In this document: piece by piece, positions 21,416 to 32,450 of the stretch
Numbering within the stretch: position 1 is the first letter of the stretch
Layout: every line of letters starts with the position of its first letter
Assembly (NCBI GenBank): GCA_963675135.1
Contig: OY776119.1
Location: 39,245,198-39,309,197 of the forward strand
Direction: 5' to 3'
DNA: 64,000 nucleotides
From: Galeopsis tetrahit
Lineage: Eukaryota > Streptophyta > Magnoliopsida > Lamiales > Lamiaceae
The notes under the pieces: model-generated
What the model was told of the DNA's origin: nothing
Database searches by the model: none
What the model saw: the letters and a program-made list of their open reading frames with translations, nothing else
Made by a program: the position numbers and the translations under genes

Positions 21416-22192
21416 CTGAAAGTGTGTGTGCGTGCGAATTCAGAAATGTTATCTATCGTGTTGGCACTGTCCAAACAACACTATGCAGCGAAAATTAAAT
21501 TGCACGTAGTGAAAATGAAAGTATTCAAAATTTGTGTAGATTATAAAATAATCTACGATGTTCACTATATAAAAATATGTGAAATGAATTACAACCTCTT
21601 AGAGGTGTACAATAACCTTATAATGAGTGTAAATAATTTACTAGATCCTACAAAACTATCTCCCTCATAGATCTATGCATATAATCTAGTAAATAAGACC
21701 ATGATTAACATACTACTATTCGGGTTTACAATAGTATGACAATCTACAAGAAGAAACAAGGGTTTTCCTAACTAGAAGCGTATAAAAAGTTATATAGACT
21801 AGTAATCAAAGATAGTTTTTCTTCTTGTGTATCTTGTGTTGAGGCAGTTGCGGTATTTATAGGCATGAGATATGAACTGCCTTCAACTCTTATGATCATC
21901 ACAGACGTGAGATCAAGCGGTTATGATTAACTTCTCTTCACATCTCCTCGAATGTACGACTTGTTATTTTATGCCCAATAACTTCTCACTCCCACGCAGT
22001 TGCATGACCTGGTGTTGCCCACGTCTTCTTAATTACTACACTGGGACATTACTAGACAACAAGTGTAAGATCAGAGTTAGTGAGAAAAGGAATGACAAAT
22101 TTTGATGTTGTCATAAGTGTTGAGAACATTAATTATAACACTCGGCTGTTAGTGTTGGATCATTTTACAAAACACTTATATCAACATCAACA
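21416..22192 (-). repeat. 5' LTR of the antisense copia element (outer end tentative)
   Basis: The edge next to the PBS is firm (minus strand ...ACTTTCA). A minus-strand TATA-like cctataaatac (about 21854-21864) marks the promoter. The outer end is placed at a minus-strand TGTTGATG (22192-22185), giving about 777 bp. No second LTR copy is in the window, so this edge is a guess. Confidence 0.6.
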
Positions 22193-22435
22193 GTTATCAA
22201 TACTTAAATTATGTCAAAAATTGTATGACACAAAAATCATAAAGTTATGCAATTATTGTCTTCAATAATATATATAGTTGTGAATTTATTTTGCAAAATT
22301 TATGGGATAAAACAATCTAGAATGTACCAAGTCACTACATATCTTAATCTATATTTTTAAATTAATATTTTAATCACAATAAAATCATCAATAATTAAAT
22401 GATGTCCAGTTTCACGTCAAATAATGAGTAGAAGG

Positions 22436-22930
22436 CACTACAAAAAAAATGGTTTTTAGTGACGATTTTTTTTGTCACTAAATCTTTAATTTTTGTCACT
22501 AAAAATAGTTAGTGACAATTTTAGAGTTTGTGGCTATAAATCGTGTGACTAAAAGATTAGTGACGAAAATTTCTTAGACATCACTATATGTCATATTTTT
22601 AGTCACATGCATATTTTGTCACCAAATCTTATTTTTTAGTCACATATCCGTGTTGTCACTATTACTCAATGTTTTAGTCACATATCTTTGTTGTTACTAT
22701 TAATCAAAGTTTTTGTCACATATTTTTTACGTCACTATTACTCTAAGTTTTAGTCACGTAATGTTTATGTCGCTATATACTCAAATTTTTAGTCACGTAA
22801 TTTTTATGTCGCTATTACACAAAGTTTTAGTCACGTAATTTTTATGTCGCTATTACTCAAATTTTTAGTCACATAATTTTTATGTCACTATTACTCAAAG
22901 TGCTAGTCACATTTATTCATCTTCACAATA
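22436..22930. repeat. left end and subterminal repeats of the second CACTA
   Basis: About a dozen copies of a ttttagtcac-type motif, four of them in near-tandem 35-40 bp units between 22660 and 22900. cactacaaaaaaaa marks the outer end. Confidence 0.75.
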
Positions 22931-24587
22931 ACACATAGTATAGTTTCAAAAAATTATGTCACTTAAAAAATACAATTATTGCATACGCTTATTAATATGT
23001 AATTATCACTAAAGACTAAATTTTTTATCACAATTTAAATTTTATATTAATATTTTAAATAATATTCAATAAAATAATAGAGTAATATTTACAATATTGT
23101 GATAATAAAAGAATTTTAATTGTAGTCACAATACAGTTATTATTACTAGAAATAAAAAGTTAATCCCTTAGAAATATTAATTTCAAATATTAATTTAATT
23201 AATATTATATAATAAGAACACTAAAATAAGATATTTTGATCATTAATGTTTTGAGACAATAGTTTTTAACAATGTTTTTATATGCATAAAATAACATATT
23301 TGTGTATTAAAAATAGATATTACAAAATGGAAGTTGAGAACAGATATTACAAATTGAAAGTAAAACTTATAATTAAAATGTAAACACGAAGTACAAAACT
23401 GAAAATTTAAATAAAAATACATAAATACTTGAAATAAAATGTGAGTAATTGAGATCTAAAGTAAACTAGATAAATCAAGGTGATGAATTGTTGTAGTAGA
23501 CTTGTAGTACATCAATTTGCTCAAAAGCTGTCTTTTAAACCTGTAAACAAAAGCCCCGTAAAAAAAAAAACATGTAAACAAAATAAAACATTAAAACTTA
23601 ATAAGTATTCATTGAAGAAAAAAATAATATCATGTATCAAAGAAAAAAATAACACCAATAAAATTAAATTACTTACGTAACAATAGAAGGTGGACGGGAC
23701 TTATTTGATTCAAAGCATGTAGGATTTCAGAGTTTTGGCTTCCATGCTTTTTTTCCCTGTTCAAAACTCATTTCTTAAATTTCAATTCTCTTTTTGCAGT
23801 TAAGCATTTTTTTTCTAAAGGTTGGCTTGAAACTATCTCCGTGCACCTGCACAAATATTAATGCTTTAACTTAAAAATTGCATCATCTTTCTGGATCCAA
23901 ACAAGAATAAAATACAAAAACATGAATTAAAAGACAATTTACACCATTGAAAAAGCTTACTCCAACGATTAAAAAAAAAAGCAGACGGAATGGGACAACT
24001 ATGTGGGAGACAGAGAGAAACTGAGTTGTAGAAAGATGTTGTATCTTATCATATAAATAATTGATCAAAATAATAAAGCGGTAAATTTGAATAAAATAAT
24101 GGAGGGAAATATAGAAACTACGAGAAATTGAAAAAAATAAAACATGATCGAGTTAACTGGCGTGAAATATGATGTGGTTAATTGGTTAATGGAGACGTGG
24201 TCACATTATGTACGTGAAGAATGAAAATGTTATTAATTTTCCTTCCAAAAAAAATGTTAGTACTTTTCCTTTTTTCGCTTTTTTTTTTTACTACTTCTTA
24301 CGTAACATATATACTTATAATTATAAATCAATTTTACATCATTATCACCATAATATTTTATTCAGATTAAATACGACTATATTATATGTATATTATTTTT
24401 TTGAATAACATGTTTTTATTTTAATTAAAGAAAATTGAAAGAGTAAAAAAAATACTTAGAAAATATAAATTTATATAAAGTTTCAGTTAGTTAGGGTAAG
24501 AAAATTCTAATATATTTGATTCAATTAGATTTGGCATTCAAATACTCCAAATCGAATTTTACTTTGGTACTGGAATTTTAAATATTA
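22931..24587. other. AT-rich transposon interior
   Basis: Very AT-rich. A possible minus-strand exon-like piece ends in a gtaagt donor near 23672-23677, but it is not recognised. No gene called. Confidence 0.4.
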
Positions 24588-24850
24588 TTCCCTCCATCCC
24601 TTCCATATGTGTTTGCACCACATGATGAACACATTTTTTAAGAAAAATGTATAATGAGTGGAGTGTTGAGAGGTAATTTTATAAAGCTAAATTAATAAAG
24701 TAAGGAGAGTGGTTGAAATGAGTGTAAAAATAATGACATTTTATGTAAATATGTGAATATTGTGAGGGTGGGGTTTATGAAGAAATTTCATTTTAAAGGG
24801 TGGAACATACGGATAAAGAAAGTGTGCAAACAATTATGGAACAGAGGAAG
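24588..24850. mobile_element. Stowaway-like MITE
   Basis: Left end ttccctccatccc...gtttgcac and right end gtgcaaac...acagaggaag form imperfect terminal inverted repeats. TA dinucleotides flank both sides (24586-24587, 24851-24852), as in Tc1/mariner-derived Stowaway MITEs. 263 bp, no coding capacity. Confidence 0.75.
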
Positions 24851-24978
24851 TAAGTATGAGACAATCTCATATATAAAACGGGACTCCACTTTAATATTTA
24901 TACTTAAATTTTCTATAAAATATTATATTGAGATCGATATGTATCCTATGTATAATTCCTCTAGGCCAATTTGTAATA

Positions 24979-25156
24979 CTTCCCCTGTCCACCAAAATTA
25001 TACTCACTTTTTTTATACAACAAGTAAAAAATATTGTTGGTAGATTAACAATTTTGTTAATAAAGTAGAAAATGTACTCAAAAGTTAAATATTTAAATAT
25101 AATGAGCATATTCTTTGTTAGAACTGAACATACTTTTGGTGGACGGATAGAGTGTG
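24979..25156. mobile_element. second Stowaway-like MITE
   Basis: Ends cttcccctgtccaccaaaa and ttttggtggacggatagagtg pair as inverted repeats, with TA on both flanks (24977-24978; 25157-25158). About 178 bp. It resembles, but is not the same as, the MITE 130 bp to its left. Confidence 0.72.
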
Positions 25157-25158
25157 TA

Positions 25159-26480
25159 ATAGTTTTAATGACCAAAACATGTAATTAGATTAAGTAAGTT
25201 AATATGTAATCTGATAGGTTTATTCTTAGTATTAGTCTTATGACATCAGTTGAGATCAAATTGGATTAACATACATTTGCTCTAGTTGAGAAGAGTAGAA
25301 GACCTTGAAAATGAAAAAGTTCATTACTGAGAATTAGATGATTAGTAGGTCCTTGTATACCTATATATATTAGGAGTAGTTGATACTCACAACTGCAATC
25401 AGCCGAATGTATAGCTATATCAGGTGATGTTGGTATGAAATCAATTGAGAGGATCAAATCACAATTAGTATGAAAAGACTAAGTGTCGTAGCATTTAACA
25501 AACGACAAAAAGAATGTACAACCCTTACTGATCTGACACTCATATGTCTGTCATAGATTCGTTAATAATATGATATTAGAATTTGAATTAACTAGAATGA
25601 TTTGGTAATTGAAATAACATCAATTCAATATTAAAATTCGAATTTAAATAAAGGAGAAGAATCTATGTACATTATTTGTATATGTAATATTCTTCTAATT
25701 AAGGAAATGACGGACAAAAATATTATTGTAACTCATAGGTCGATGATACTATAAGGGAAAACATGTGTTACTGTAATGTCATGTATGTGTTACTTGTTAT
25801 AACAATAACACATATGACATGTTAACGTTCTTACATTTTTTTTCATAGTAACACGTGTTTGAGAGTGAATTTTTTGTCAGATATATTTAACCCGCTTTCA
25901 ACCCAAAAATTAATTTATACTTTCATGATTTATTTGTAAAACATGAAAGTTTTCTGAATTTATTGAAATAAAATTTAAATTTAAGAATAAAAAATTATTT
26001 AACAAGTCTAAATTCTAATTAAATAACTTATAAAATATTGATTTTTTTTAATTCCGCTGGGATTCTCTATAGGCTTCGTAAATGAATGTTTTTAGAAAGA
26101 ATAAATAATATTGTTGTGAGGATCGAATGATCTAGAAGACATTTCAATCATTCAATATACAAAGTAGAAATTTTTGTTATTTATTACAAAGTATATTCTT
26201 TTGAATTATTTAATTAAATTTCAAGATTTATTTATTTATTTATGAGTTATGACCATATTCTAAAATTTCAATTTATTTTAAATATTTATAAATTTTGGAA
26301 TTTTTTAAATAATTTTAATTTTTTTAACAATTTAGAATTAATAGAACAAATATAAAAATAATTTCTAATCTTTCAAACTTAATTGTATAAATTTCAAATT
26401 AATCAAAATATATAGAATTTAATTCCCGCCTTTAAACTTTGAATTTTAAAATTTAAATTTTTATGATATTTTTTAAAATT
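25159..26480. other. AT-rich intergenic / transposon interior
   Basis: No supported gene, RNA or terminus. AT-rich throughout, with many short homopolymer runs. Confidence 0.45.
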
Positions 26481-26489
26481 ATTAGACAA

Positions 26490-26517
26490 CTAGTACAAAA
26501 CTCGCGTATTACGCGAG
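26490..26517 (-). mobile_element. Helitron-like 3' terminus
   Basis: Read on the minus strand: a perfect 8-bp stem palindrome CTCGCGTAATACGCGAG, a short AT-rich gap, then CTAG followed by T. Helitrons end in exactly this way (hairpin, about 10 bases, CTRR, inserted before T). The body would extend to higher coordinates. I did not find a convincing 5' TC... end. Confidence 0.5.
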
Positions 26518-26529
26518 ATCAGAAAAAAA

Positions 26530-26672
26530 AAAAAAAACAAAAACTGTAGGAAGAGAGAGAAAAAGAAAAGGGTTTTTAAAATTAAATAAGTTAACTGCAA
26601 AAAAAACTGTAGGAAGAAAGAGAAAAAGAAAAGAGATTTAAAATTAAATGAGTTAAGTGCATAAAAAAACAC
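26530..26672. repeat. tandem duplication of ~66 bp
   Basis: The segment aaaaactgtaggaagagag... with its poly-purine run and ttaaaattaaat...gagttaa tail occurs twice in a row with a few changes, just inside the Helitron-like end. Confidence 0.65.
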
Positions 26673-27389
26673 AGTTAAAACAAATAGAAAAAAAAAATTA
26701 GAAACTCTATAAAATTAGTAAAACAGAAATGGAGAAAAATTGAGATGGCCACGTAAGAAAGAGTATATTCAGAATTAGTATATAAGGGTAGATTTCCTAA
26801 AAAATTGTTTGTATTTAGTTTATTTAAATATTTTTCACATTCTTTTGATAATTATAAGGTTTTTAGAACAAAAAAAATAAAAAAATCTCAAGTTTACATT
26901 TAAATTCTATTTTTAAATTTTTGTTTTATGTTGAGTATATATAATAAATTTTGAACTTTCTATTTAACTTTGAAATATAATATATAAGATATTAATTTTA
27001 CTTAATCATTATTTTGTTTTTTTTTTTAATTTTGAAATAAATTTTACTTTTTTGTTTTTTGGTAATTTTCATATTAATAGAACAAAATTAGTTCATTTCT
27101 AGGTTCATCTAAAATAAACTTTATAAAGTCTAAATTTAATTAATAAAAATATATTTTTAAAATTTTCAAAGTTTTATTTGATTTAACAATAATAAAATTT
27201 GAGATAATATAATTACTTATTTCGTTAATTATTTTAAAATTATTAGACATTTAATTTTACAATTTTTTGTTATTTAAAATTAAATAAATCTTTTTATGAT
27301 ATATAGCCTTTTAAAACGTTATCCTTTTATATTCTTTTTATGGATATGATATTTTTACAGCATCTCATCAATATATATCACTTCTAATT
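26673..27389. other. AT-rich DNA without recognisable feature
   Basis: Long A/T runs, no ORF above background and no terminus. Confidence 0.45.
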
Positions 27390-27790
27390 TTTACAATTTG
27401 TGACAATAAATATTGGTCATATACAAATTGTCACTAATTGCCCCAACTTAAGTTATTTTGTATCAAAATGAATTATTGTCACTAAATTTGTATTTTTAGT
27501 GAAAAATATTCAAAAAAATATTGACAATATACAACATTGTCACTACTCATTTCAACTTATATTATTTGTAGCATAAGGAATTATTGTCACTATAGGTGTG
27601 TTTTTAGTGACAAATGTTTAATAAAATAGTGGCATTATATTAAATTATCACAAATTATCTCAATTTCTGCTATTTTATAACATAACGAATTATTGTCTCT
27701 ATATGTGTGTGTTTTTAGTGACAAATGTTTAATAAAATGGTAACATTATATTAAACTGTCACTAATTATCTCAATTTCTACTATTTTGCA
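27390..27790. repeat. ~110-bp tandem repeats (CACTA-type subterminal)
   Basis: Nearly four units with a gtcacta...tttttagtgacaaat...ttaataaaat core. Successive cores start near 27493, 27601 and 27712, giving spacings of 108 and 111 bp. Confidence 0.7.
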
Positions 27791-28075
27791 TACCTACCAT
27801 AATAAGCTCTGGGAGATAGCGGTTAGTACAGATTTACCAAAAGCAAAGTCGCCTACGGAGGCAGATAAGGTTCCATGGAATTAAGGAGAAAAAAGGGAAA
27901 TCAAAATCAAACCTTTTTTTCTCATCTTAGTGGGAGAAGTGAAAGGCCACAGAAAGCCTTCGAAAGTAAGGCCTAAAACCACTTTCTAAGCCTACTGGAT
28001 CAATGGGAGAATGTCCTTGGCTTCAGTCCGGATCTTTGTTGTCCCAAATTGTAGTCCTGTAGTTTTTGAATTGTT
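27791..28075. other. compositionally distinct island, origin unclear
   Basis: Clearly less AT-rich than both flanks, with strings such as gtcgcctacggaggcagata and gcctactggatcaatgggag. Composition and texture recall plant organellar DNA, so an organelle-derived insertion is possible. I cannot match it to a named organelle gene. Confidence 0.35.
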
Positions 28076-28440
28076 TGTTTATCTCACAAAAAGGATCAAA
28101 ACTGAAAGAAATAAATATAGAAAAAGGTAGGACAAAAATTGGGCACGGCAAGGTGCATGAATATTCTTGATTTTAATTATGCAGATTTAGGTGAAGATTG
28201 TAGGATGTAAAATCTCTGTTATTAAAGAAACGAATTGGCTTGTTTGATATTACTAAACAAATTATATATGTTGAGAGAAATTGTGGAATGGATTTATATT
28301 ATAAATTCATACGGAAAATCATACCTAAATTCCTCCATTCAAACACAACACAACCTAACAGAAATTGTGTAGTGGAATCAAAGTACACCAAATTAATACG
28401 AAAATAAAGGCTGGGAAAGTTCATAATAATAAAAATATTT
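28076..28440. other. intergenic, nothing recognised
   Basis: AT-rich. No ORF, RNA gene or terminus supported. Confidence 0.45.
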
Positions 28441-28860
28441 AGAAAACAAGGCAAGTAGAGATATCTCGAAAGGTGTTGCTGTGAACGCCACTTTTGAAAG
28501 GCCATATCTCCCTCGTCCGACAACCTTTAATCAATACGACCACTTGTTTCGTATCTTGTCGACCAGATTTATACGTTGGAACCGAAATTACATGTGAACG
28601 CCAATACCTTTGAAATGCCATATCTCCCTCGTCCGACAATCGTTTAATCATTACCAGCTCACGTTTTGTACCCTCTCAACGAGACTTATGCAGTGGAACA
28701 GAAATTACAAGGGACTGGAAATGCAGGAAGAGGCCAAACGCGTTGTGCAGAAGCCAAACTTTAAACGGCCATAACTTTGCGTAGAAGAGTCCGTTTCTGA
28801 CAAATTTTTTTTTGATTTTGGGTATCTCGACGAGATGTAAACAGTGCAAACGCCGAAGGC
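28441..28860. repeat. three degenerate modules of ~115-150 bp
   Basis: Recurring order gtgaacgcca / gccatatctccctcgtccga / cgacgagat..ta..cagtgg / gaaattaca. gtgaacgcca recurs at 113 bp (28481, 28594) and the cgac-agat block at 117 and about 151 bp (28560, 28677, 28828). The third module is more diverged (ggccataactttgc). Probably remains of a repeat-bearing retroelement or satellite flanking the rDNA. Confidence 0.6.
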
Positions 28861-29139
28861 GGTTTGGTCGACCCAAACTCCGTAAAAAGGCCTCTTTTCA
28901 AATGTAATTCAATTTTAAAGAAAACTACACATGCTGTTGGGAATTTTAATTCCATATTATTCACCCTCGCGCTGTATATTTTCAAAATATTGTTATATGT
29001 CCTCGTTGCTCTGAACCTAAATTTCGACGTACTACAGATCGATTCGTCGAATACACAAAAAATGGGAGAAAAAATAGAAAATATTAAAACAAAATTCAAA
29101 ATTGACTACCAAACGATGGAATAAAGGCTCAGGAACAGA
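28861..29139. other. unique-looking flank of the 5S array
   Basis: Non-repeated DNA up to the array border. Similarity to the 5S spacer starts abruptly at tgcgtcatcgcgcgggg (29140). Confidence 0.6.
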
Positions 29140-29300
29140 TGCGTCATCGCGCGGGGTGCTAGAAATTCGTCCACAGAGGGAAATCCACGATGACCGAGGG
29201 GAAGGTCTCGAAAAGAGCCTCGCGTTGATATGCGGAGGCACGCGTAACTCAAAACGGGCCGAAAGTTAGACCCGTTTGAATTTTGAGTGCGCGCCCTAGG

Positions 29301-29335
29301 TTGTGCATAAGTAAATTTATGAGCACAATCATGTC
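29301..29335 (+). promoter_or_regulatory. 5S upstream promoter (representative, copy 1)
   Basis: Upstream of the first gene: AT-rich ataagtaaatttat at -29 to -16 (TATA-like), GC at -13/-12 and C at -1. This is the same layout that plant 5S genes use to set the Pol III start. It is nearly invariant in the array; exceptions are T at -1 in copy 41 (49324) and A at -2 in copies 21, 34 and 37. Confidence 0.8.
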
Positions 29336-29454
29336 GGGTGCGATCATACCAGCACTAATGCACCGGATCCCATCAGAACTCCGAAGTTAAGCGTGCTTGG
29401 GCGAGAGTAGTACTAGGATGGGTGACCCCCTGGGAAGTCCTCGTGTTGCACCCC
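29336..29454 (+). rRNA. 5S rRNA, copy 1
   Basis: 119 bp, GGGTGCGATCATACC...GTGTTGCACCCC. The 5' GGGTGC and 3' GCACCC pair to form helix I. The sequence equals the array consensus and is very close to the general plant 5S sequence. 5S rRNA is made by RNA polymerase III and joins the large ribosomal subunit. Used here as the reference for numbering the other copies. Confidence 0.97.
29385..29432 (+). promoter_or_regulatory. 5S internal control region (representative, copy 1)
   Basis: Covers the A box (gene positions about 50-64), intermediate element (67-72) and C box (80-97) by plant 5S numbering, where TFIIIA binds. Several copies carry substitutions here: C57T, T63C, G65T, G70C, A80T, G85T, G97A and the 5-bp duplication near 82-86. 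Confidence 0.75.
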
Positions 29455-29459
29455 TTTTT
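29455..29459 (+). terminator. Pol III terminator (representative, copy 1)
   Basis: TTTTT directly after the gene, with further T-runs about 20-40 bp downstream as back-up. In copies 7 and 14 it reads TATTT. Confidence 0.85.
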
Positions 29460-29834
29460 GCCTCGCTTTGACGTTTTTCATTATCAATTTTTTTTTCCCC
29501 CCTCTTTTTCTTTTGACCTTCGAAAGGAGAATTATATTTTTCTTTTGCCCGACTCCCCTCTCGCACCTCACAAAAGGTTGGAGACGAGCGCGGGCCCACC
29601 AGGCAGTCGCGCCAGGACGGTTACGGTCGAAATCGATGTGCGTCATCGCGCGGGGTGCTAGAAATTCGTCCACAGAGGGAAATCCACGTTGACCGAGGGG
29701 AAGCTCTCGAAAAGAGCCTCGCGTTGATATGCGGAGGCACGCGTAACTCAAAACGGGCCGAAAGTTAGACCCGTTTGAATTTTGAGTGCGCGCCCTAGGT
29801 TGTGCATAAGTAAATTTATGAGCACAATCATGTC

Positions 29835-29953
29835 GGGTGCGATCATACCAGCACTAATGCACCGGATCCCATCAGAACTCCGAAGTTAAGCGTGCTTGGG
29901 CGAGAGTAGTACTAGGATGGGTGACCCCCTGGGAAGTCCTCGTGTTGCACCCC
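29835..29953 (+). rRNA. 5S rRNA, copy 2
   Basis: Consensus gene. Confidence 0.97.
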
Positions 29954-30334
29954 TTTTTGCCTCGCTTTGACGTTTTTCATTATCAATTTTTTTTTTCCCC
30001 CCTCTTTTTCTTTTGACCTTCGAAAGGAGAATTATATTTTTCTTTTGCCCGACTCCCCTCTCGCACCTCACAAAAGGTTGGAGACGAGCGCGGGCCCACC
30101 AGGCAGTCGCGCCAGGACGGTTACGGTCGAAATCGATGTGCGTCATCGCGCGGGGTGCTAGAAATTCGTCCACAGAGGGAAATCCACGATGACCGAGGGG
30201 AAGGTCTCGAAAAGAGCCTCGCGTTGATATGCGGAGGCACGCGTAACTCAAAACGGGCCGAAAGTTAGACCCGTTTGAATTTTGAGTGCGCGCCCTAGGT
30301 TGTGCATAAGTAAATTTATGAGCACAATCATGTC

Positions 30335-30453
30335 GGGTGCGATCATACCAGCACTAATGCACCGGATCCCATCAGAACTCCGAAGTTAAGCGTGCTTGGG
30401 CGAGAGTAGTACTAGGATGGGTGACCCCCTGGGAAGTCCTCGTGTTGCACCCC
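30335..30453 (+). rRNA. 5S rRNA, copy 3
   Basis: Consensus gene; the following spacer has cg to ca at 30471-30472. Confidence 0.97.
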
Positions 30454-30834
30454 TTTTTGCCTCGCTTTGACATTTTTCATTATCAATTTTTTTTTTCCCC
30501 CCTCTTTTTCTTTTGACCTTCGAAAGGAGAATTATATTTTTCTTTTGCCCGACTCCCCTCTCGCACCTCACAAAAGGTTGGAGACGAGCGCGGGCCCACC
30601 AGGCAGTCGCGCCAGGACGGTTACGGTCGAAATCGATGTGCGTCATCGCGCGGGGTGCTAGAAATTCGTCCACAGAGGGAAATCCACGATGACCGAGGGG
30701 AAGGTCTCGAAAAGAGCCTCGCGTTGATATGCGGAGGCACGCGTAACTCAAAACGGGCCGAAAGTTAGACCCGTTTGAATTTTGAGTGCGCGCCCTAGGT
30801 TGTGCATAAGTAAATTTATGAGCACAATCATGTC

Positions 30835-30953
30835 GGGTGCGATCATACCAGCACTAATGCACCGGATCCCATCAGAACTCCGAAGTTAAGCGTGCTTGGG
30901 CGAGAGTAGTACTAGGATGGGTGACCCCCTGGGAAGTCCTCGTGTTGCACCCC
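30835..30953 (+). rRNA. 5S rRNA, copy 4
   Basis: Consensus gene. Confidence 0.97.
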
Positions 30954-31333
30954 TTTTTGCCTCGCTTTGACGTTTTTCATTATCAATTTTTTTTTCCCCC
31001 CTCTTTTTCTTTTGACCTTCGAAAGGAGAATTATATTTTTCTTTTGCCCGACTCCCCTCTCGCACCTCACAAAAGGTTGGAGACGAGCGCGGGCCCACCA
31101 GGCAGTCGCGCCAGGACGGTTACGGTCGAAATCGATGTGCGTCATCGCGCGGGGTGCTAGAAATTCGTCCACAGAGGGAAATCCACGATGACCGAGGGGA
31201 AGGTCTCGAAAAGAGCCTCGCGTTGATATGCGGAGGCACGCGTAACTCAAAACGGGCCGAAAGTTAGACCCGTTTGAATTTTGAGTGCGCGCCCTAGGTT
31301 GTGCATAAGTAAATTTATGAGCACAATCATGTC

Positions 31334-31452
31334 GGGTGCGATCATACCAGCACTAATGCACCGGATCCCATCAGAACTCCGAAGTTAAGCGTGCTTGGGC
31401 GAGAGTAGTACTAGGATGGGTGACCCCCTGGGAAGTCCTCGTGTTGCACCCA
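31334..31452 (+). rRNA. 5S rRNA, copy 5
   Basis: C119A at the very last base (31452), outside helix I pairing. Confidence 0.96.
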
Positions 31453-31832
31453 TTTTTGCCTCGCTTTGACGTTTTTCATTATCAATTTTTTTTTCCCCCC
31501 TCTTTTTCTTTTGACCTTCGAAAGGAGAATTATATTTTTCTTTTGCCCGACTCCCCTCTCGCACCTCACAAAAGGTTGGAGACGAGCGCGGGCCCACCAG
31601 GCAGTCGCGCCAGGACGGTTACGGTCGAAATCGATGTGCGTCATCGCGCGGGGTGCTAGAAATTCGTCCACAGAGGGAAATCCACGATGACCGAGGGGAA
31701 GCTCTCGAAAAGAGCCTCGCGTTGATATGCGGAGGCACGCGTAACTCAAAACGGGCCGAAAGTTAGACCCGTTTGAATTTTGAGTGCGCGCCCTAGGTTG
31801 TGCATAAGTAAATTTATGAGCACAATCATGTC

Positions 31833-31951
31833 GGGTGCGATCATACCAGCACTAATGCACCAGATCCCATCAGAACTCCGAAGTTAAGCGTGCTTGGGCG
31901 AGAGTAGTACTAGGATGGGTGACCCCCTGGGAAGTCCTCGTGTTGCACCCC
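31833..31951 (+). rRNA. 5S rRNA, copy 6
   Basis: G30A (31862), which removes the ggatcc string present in the other copies. Confidence 0.96.
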
Positions 31952-32331
31952 TTTTTGCCTCGCTTTGACGTTTTTCATTATCAATTTTTTTTTCCCCCCT
32001 CTTTTTCTTTTGACCTTCGAAAGGAGAATTATATTTTTCTTTTGCCCGACTCCCCTCTCGCACCTCACAAAAGGTTGGAGACGAGCGCGGGCCCACCAGG
32101 CAGTCGCGCCAGGACGGTTACGGTCGAAATCGATGTGCGTCATCGCGCGGGCTGCTAGAAATTCGTCCACAGAGGGAAATCCACGTTGACCGAGGGGAAG
32201 CTCTCGAAAAGAGCCTCGCGTTGATATGCGGAGGCACGCGTAACTCAAAACGGGCCGAAAGTTAGACCCGTTTGAATTTTGAGTGCGCGCCCTAGGTTGT
32301 GCATAAGTAAATTTATGAGCACAATCATGTC

Positions 32332-32450
32332 GGGTGCGATCATACCAGCACTAATGCACCGGATCCCATCAGAACCCCGAAGTTAAGCGTGCTTGGGCGA
32401 GAGTAGTACTAGGATGGGTGACCCCCTGGGAAGTCCTCGTGTTGCACCCC
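32332..32450 (+). rRNA. 5S rRNA, copy 7
   Basis: T45C (32376); terminator weakened to TATTT (A at 32452). Confidence 0.95.

Larger units (their letters stand above)
22436..27790. mobile_element. second CACTA-like transposon region (AT-rich, decayed)
   Basis: Left terminus CACTACAAAAAAAATGG at 22436, followed by many copies of ttagtcacgtaattttt / gtcactaaa. At 27390-27790 are further gtcacta / ttttagtgacaaat repeats in tandem units of about 110 bp. This is the terminus-plus-subterminal pattern of CACTA elements. The right terminus (expected ...tttttgtagtg) is not recognisable, and the two ends use slightly different motifs, so they might belong to two elements. No transposase seen in the AT-rich interior. 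Confidence 0.6.

Noticed and set aside
22436..29139. CRISPR-like or prokaryotic operon structure
   Set aside because: The repeats are transposon subterminal repeats in a plant genome; no regular spacers or cas-like genes.
29336..29454. 5S-derived sequence as part of a Cassandra-type retrotransposon
   Set aside because: Complete 5S genes with full Pol III signals in a regular tandem array, without LTR ends, PBS or polypurine tract in the unit.
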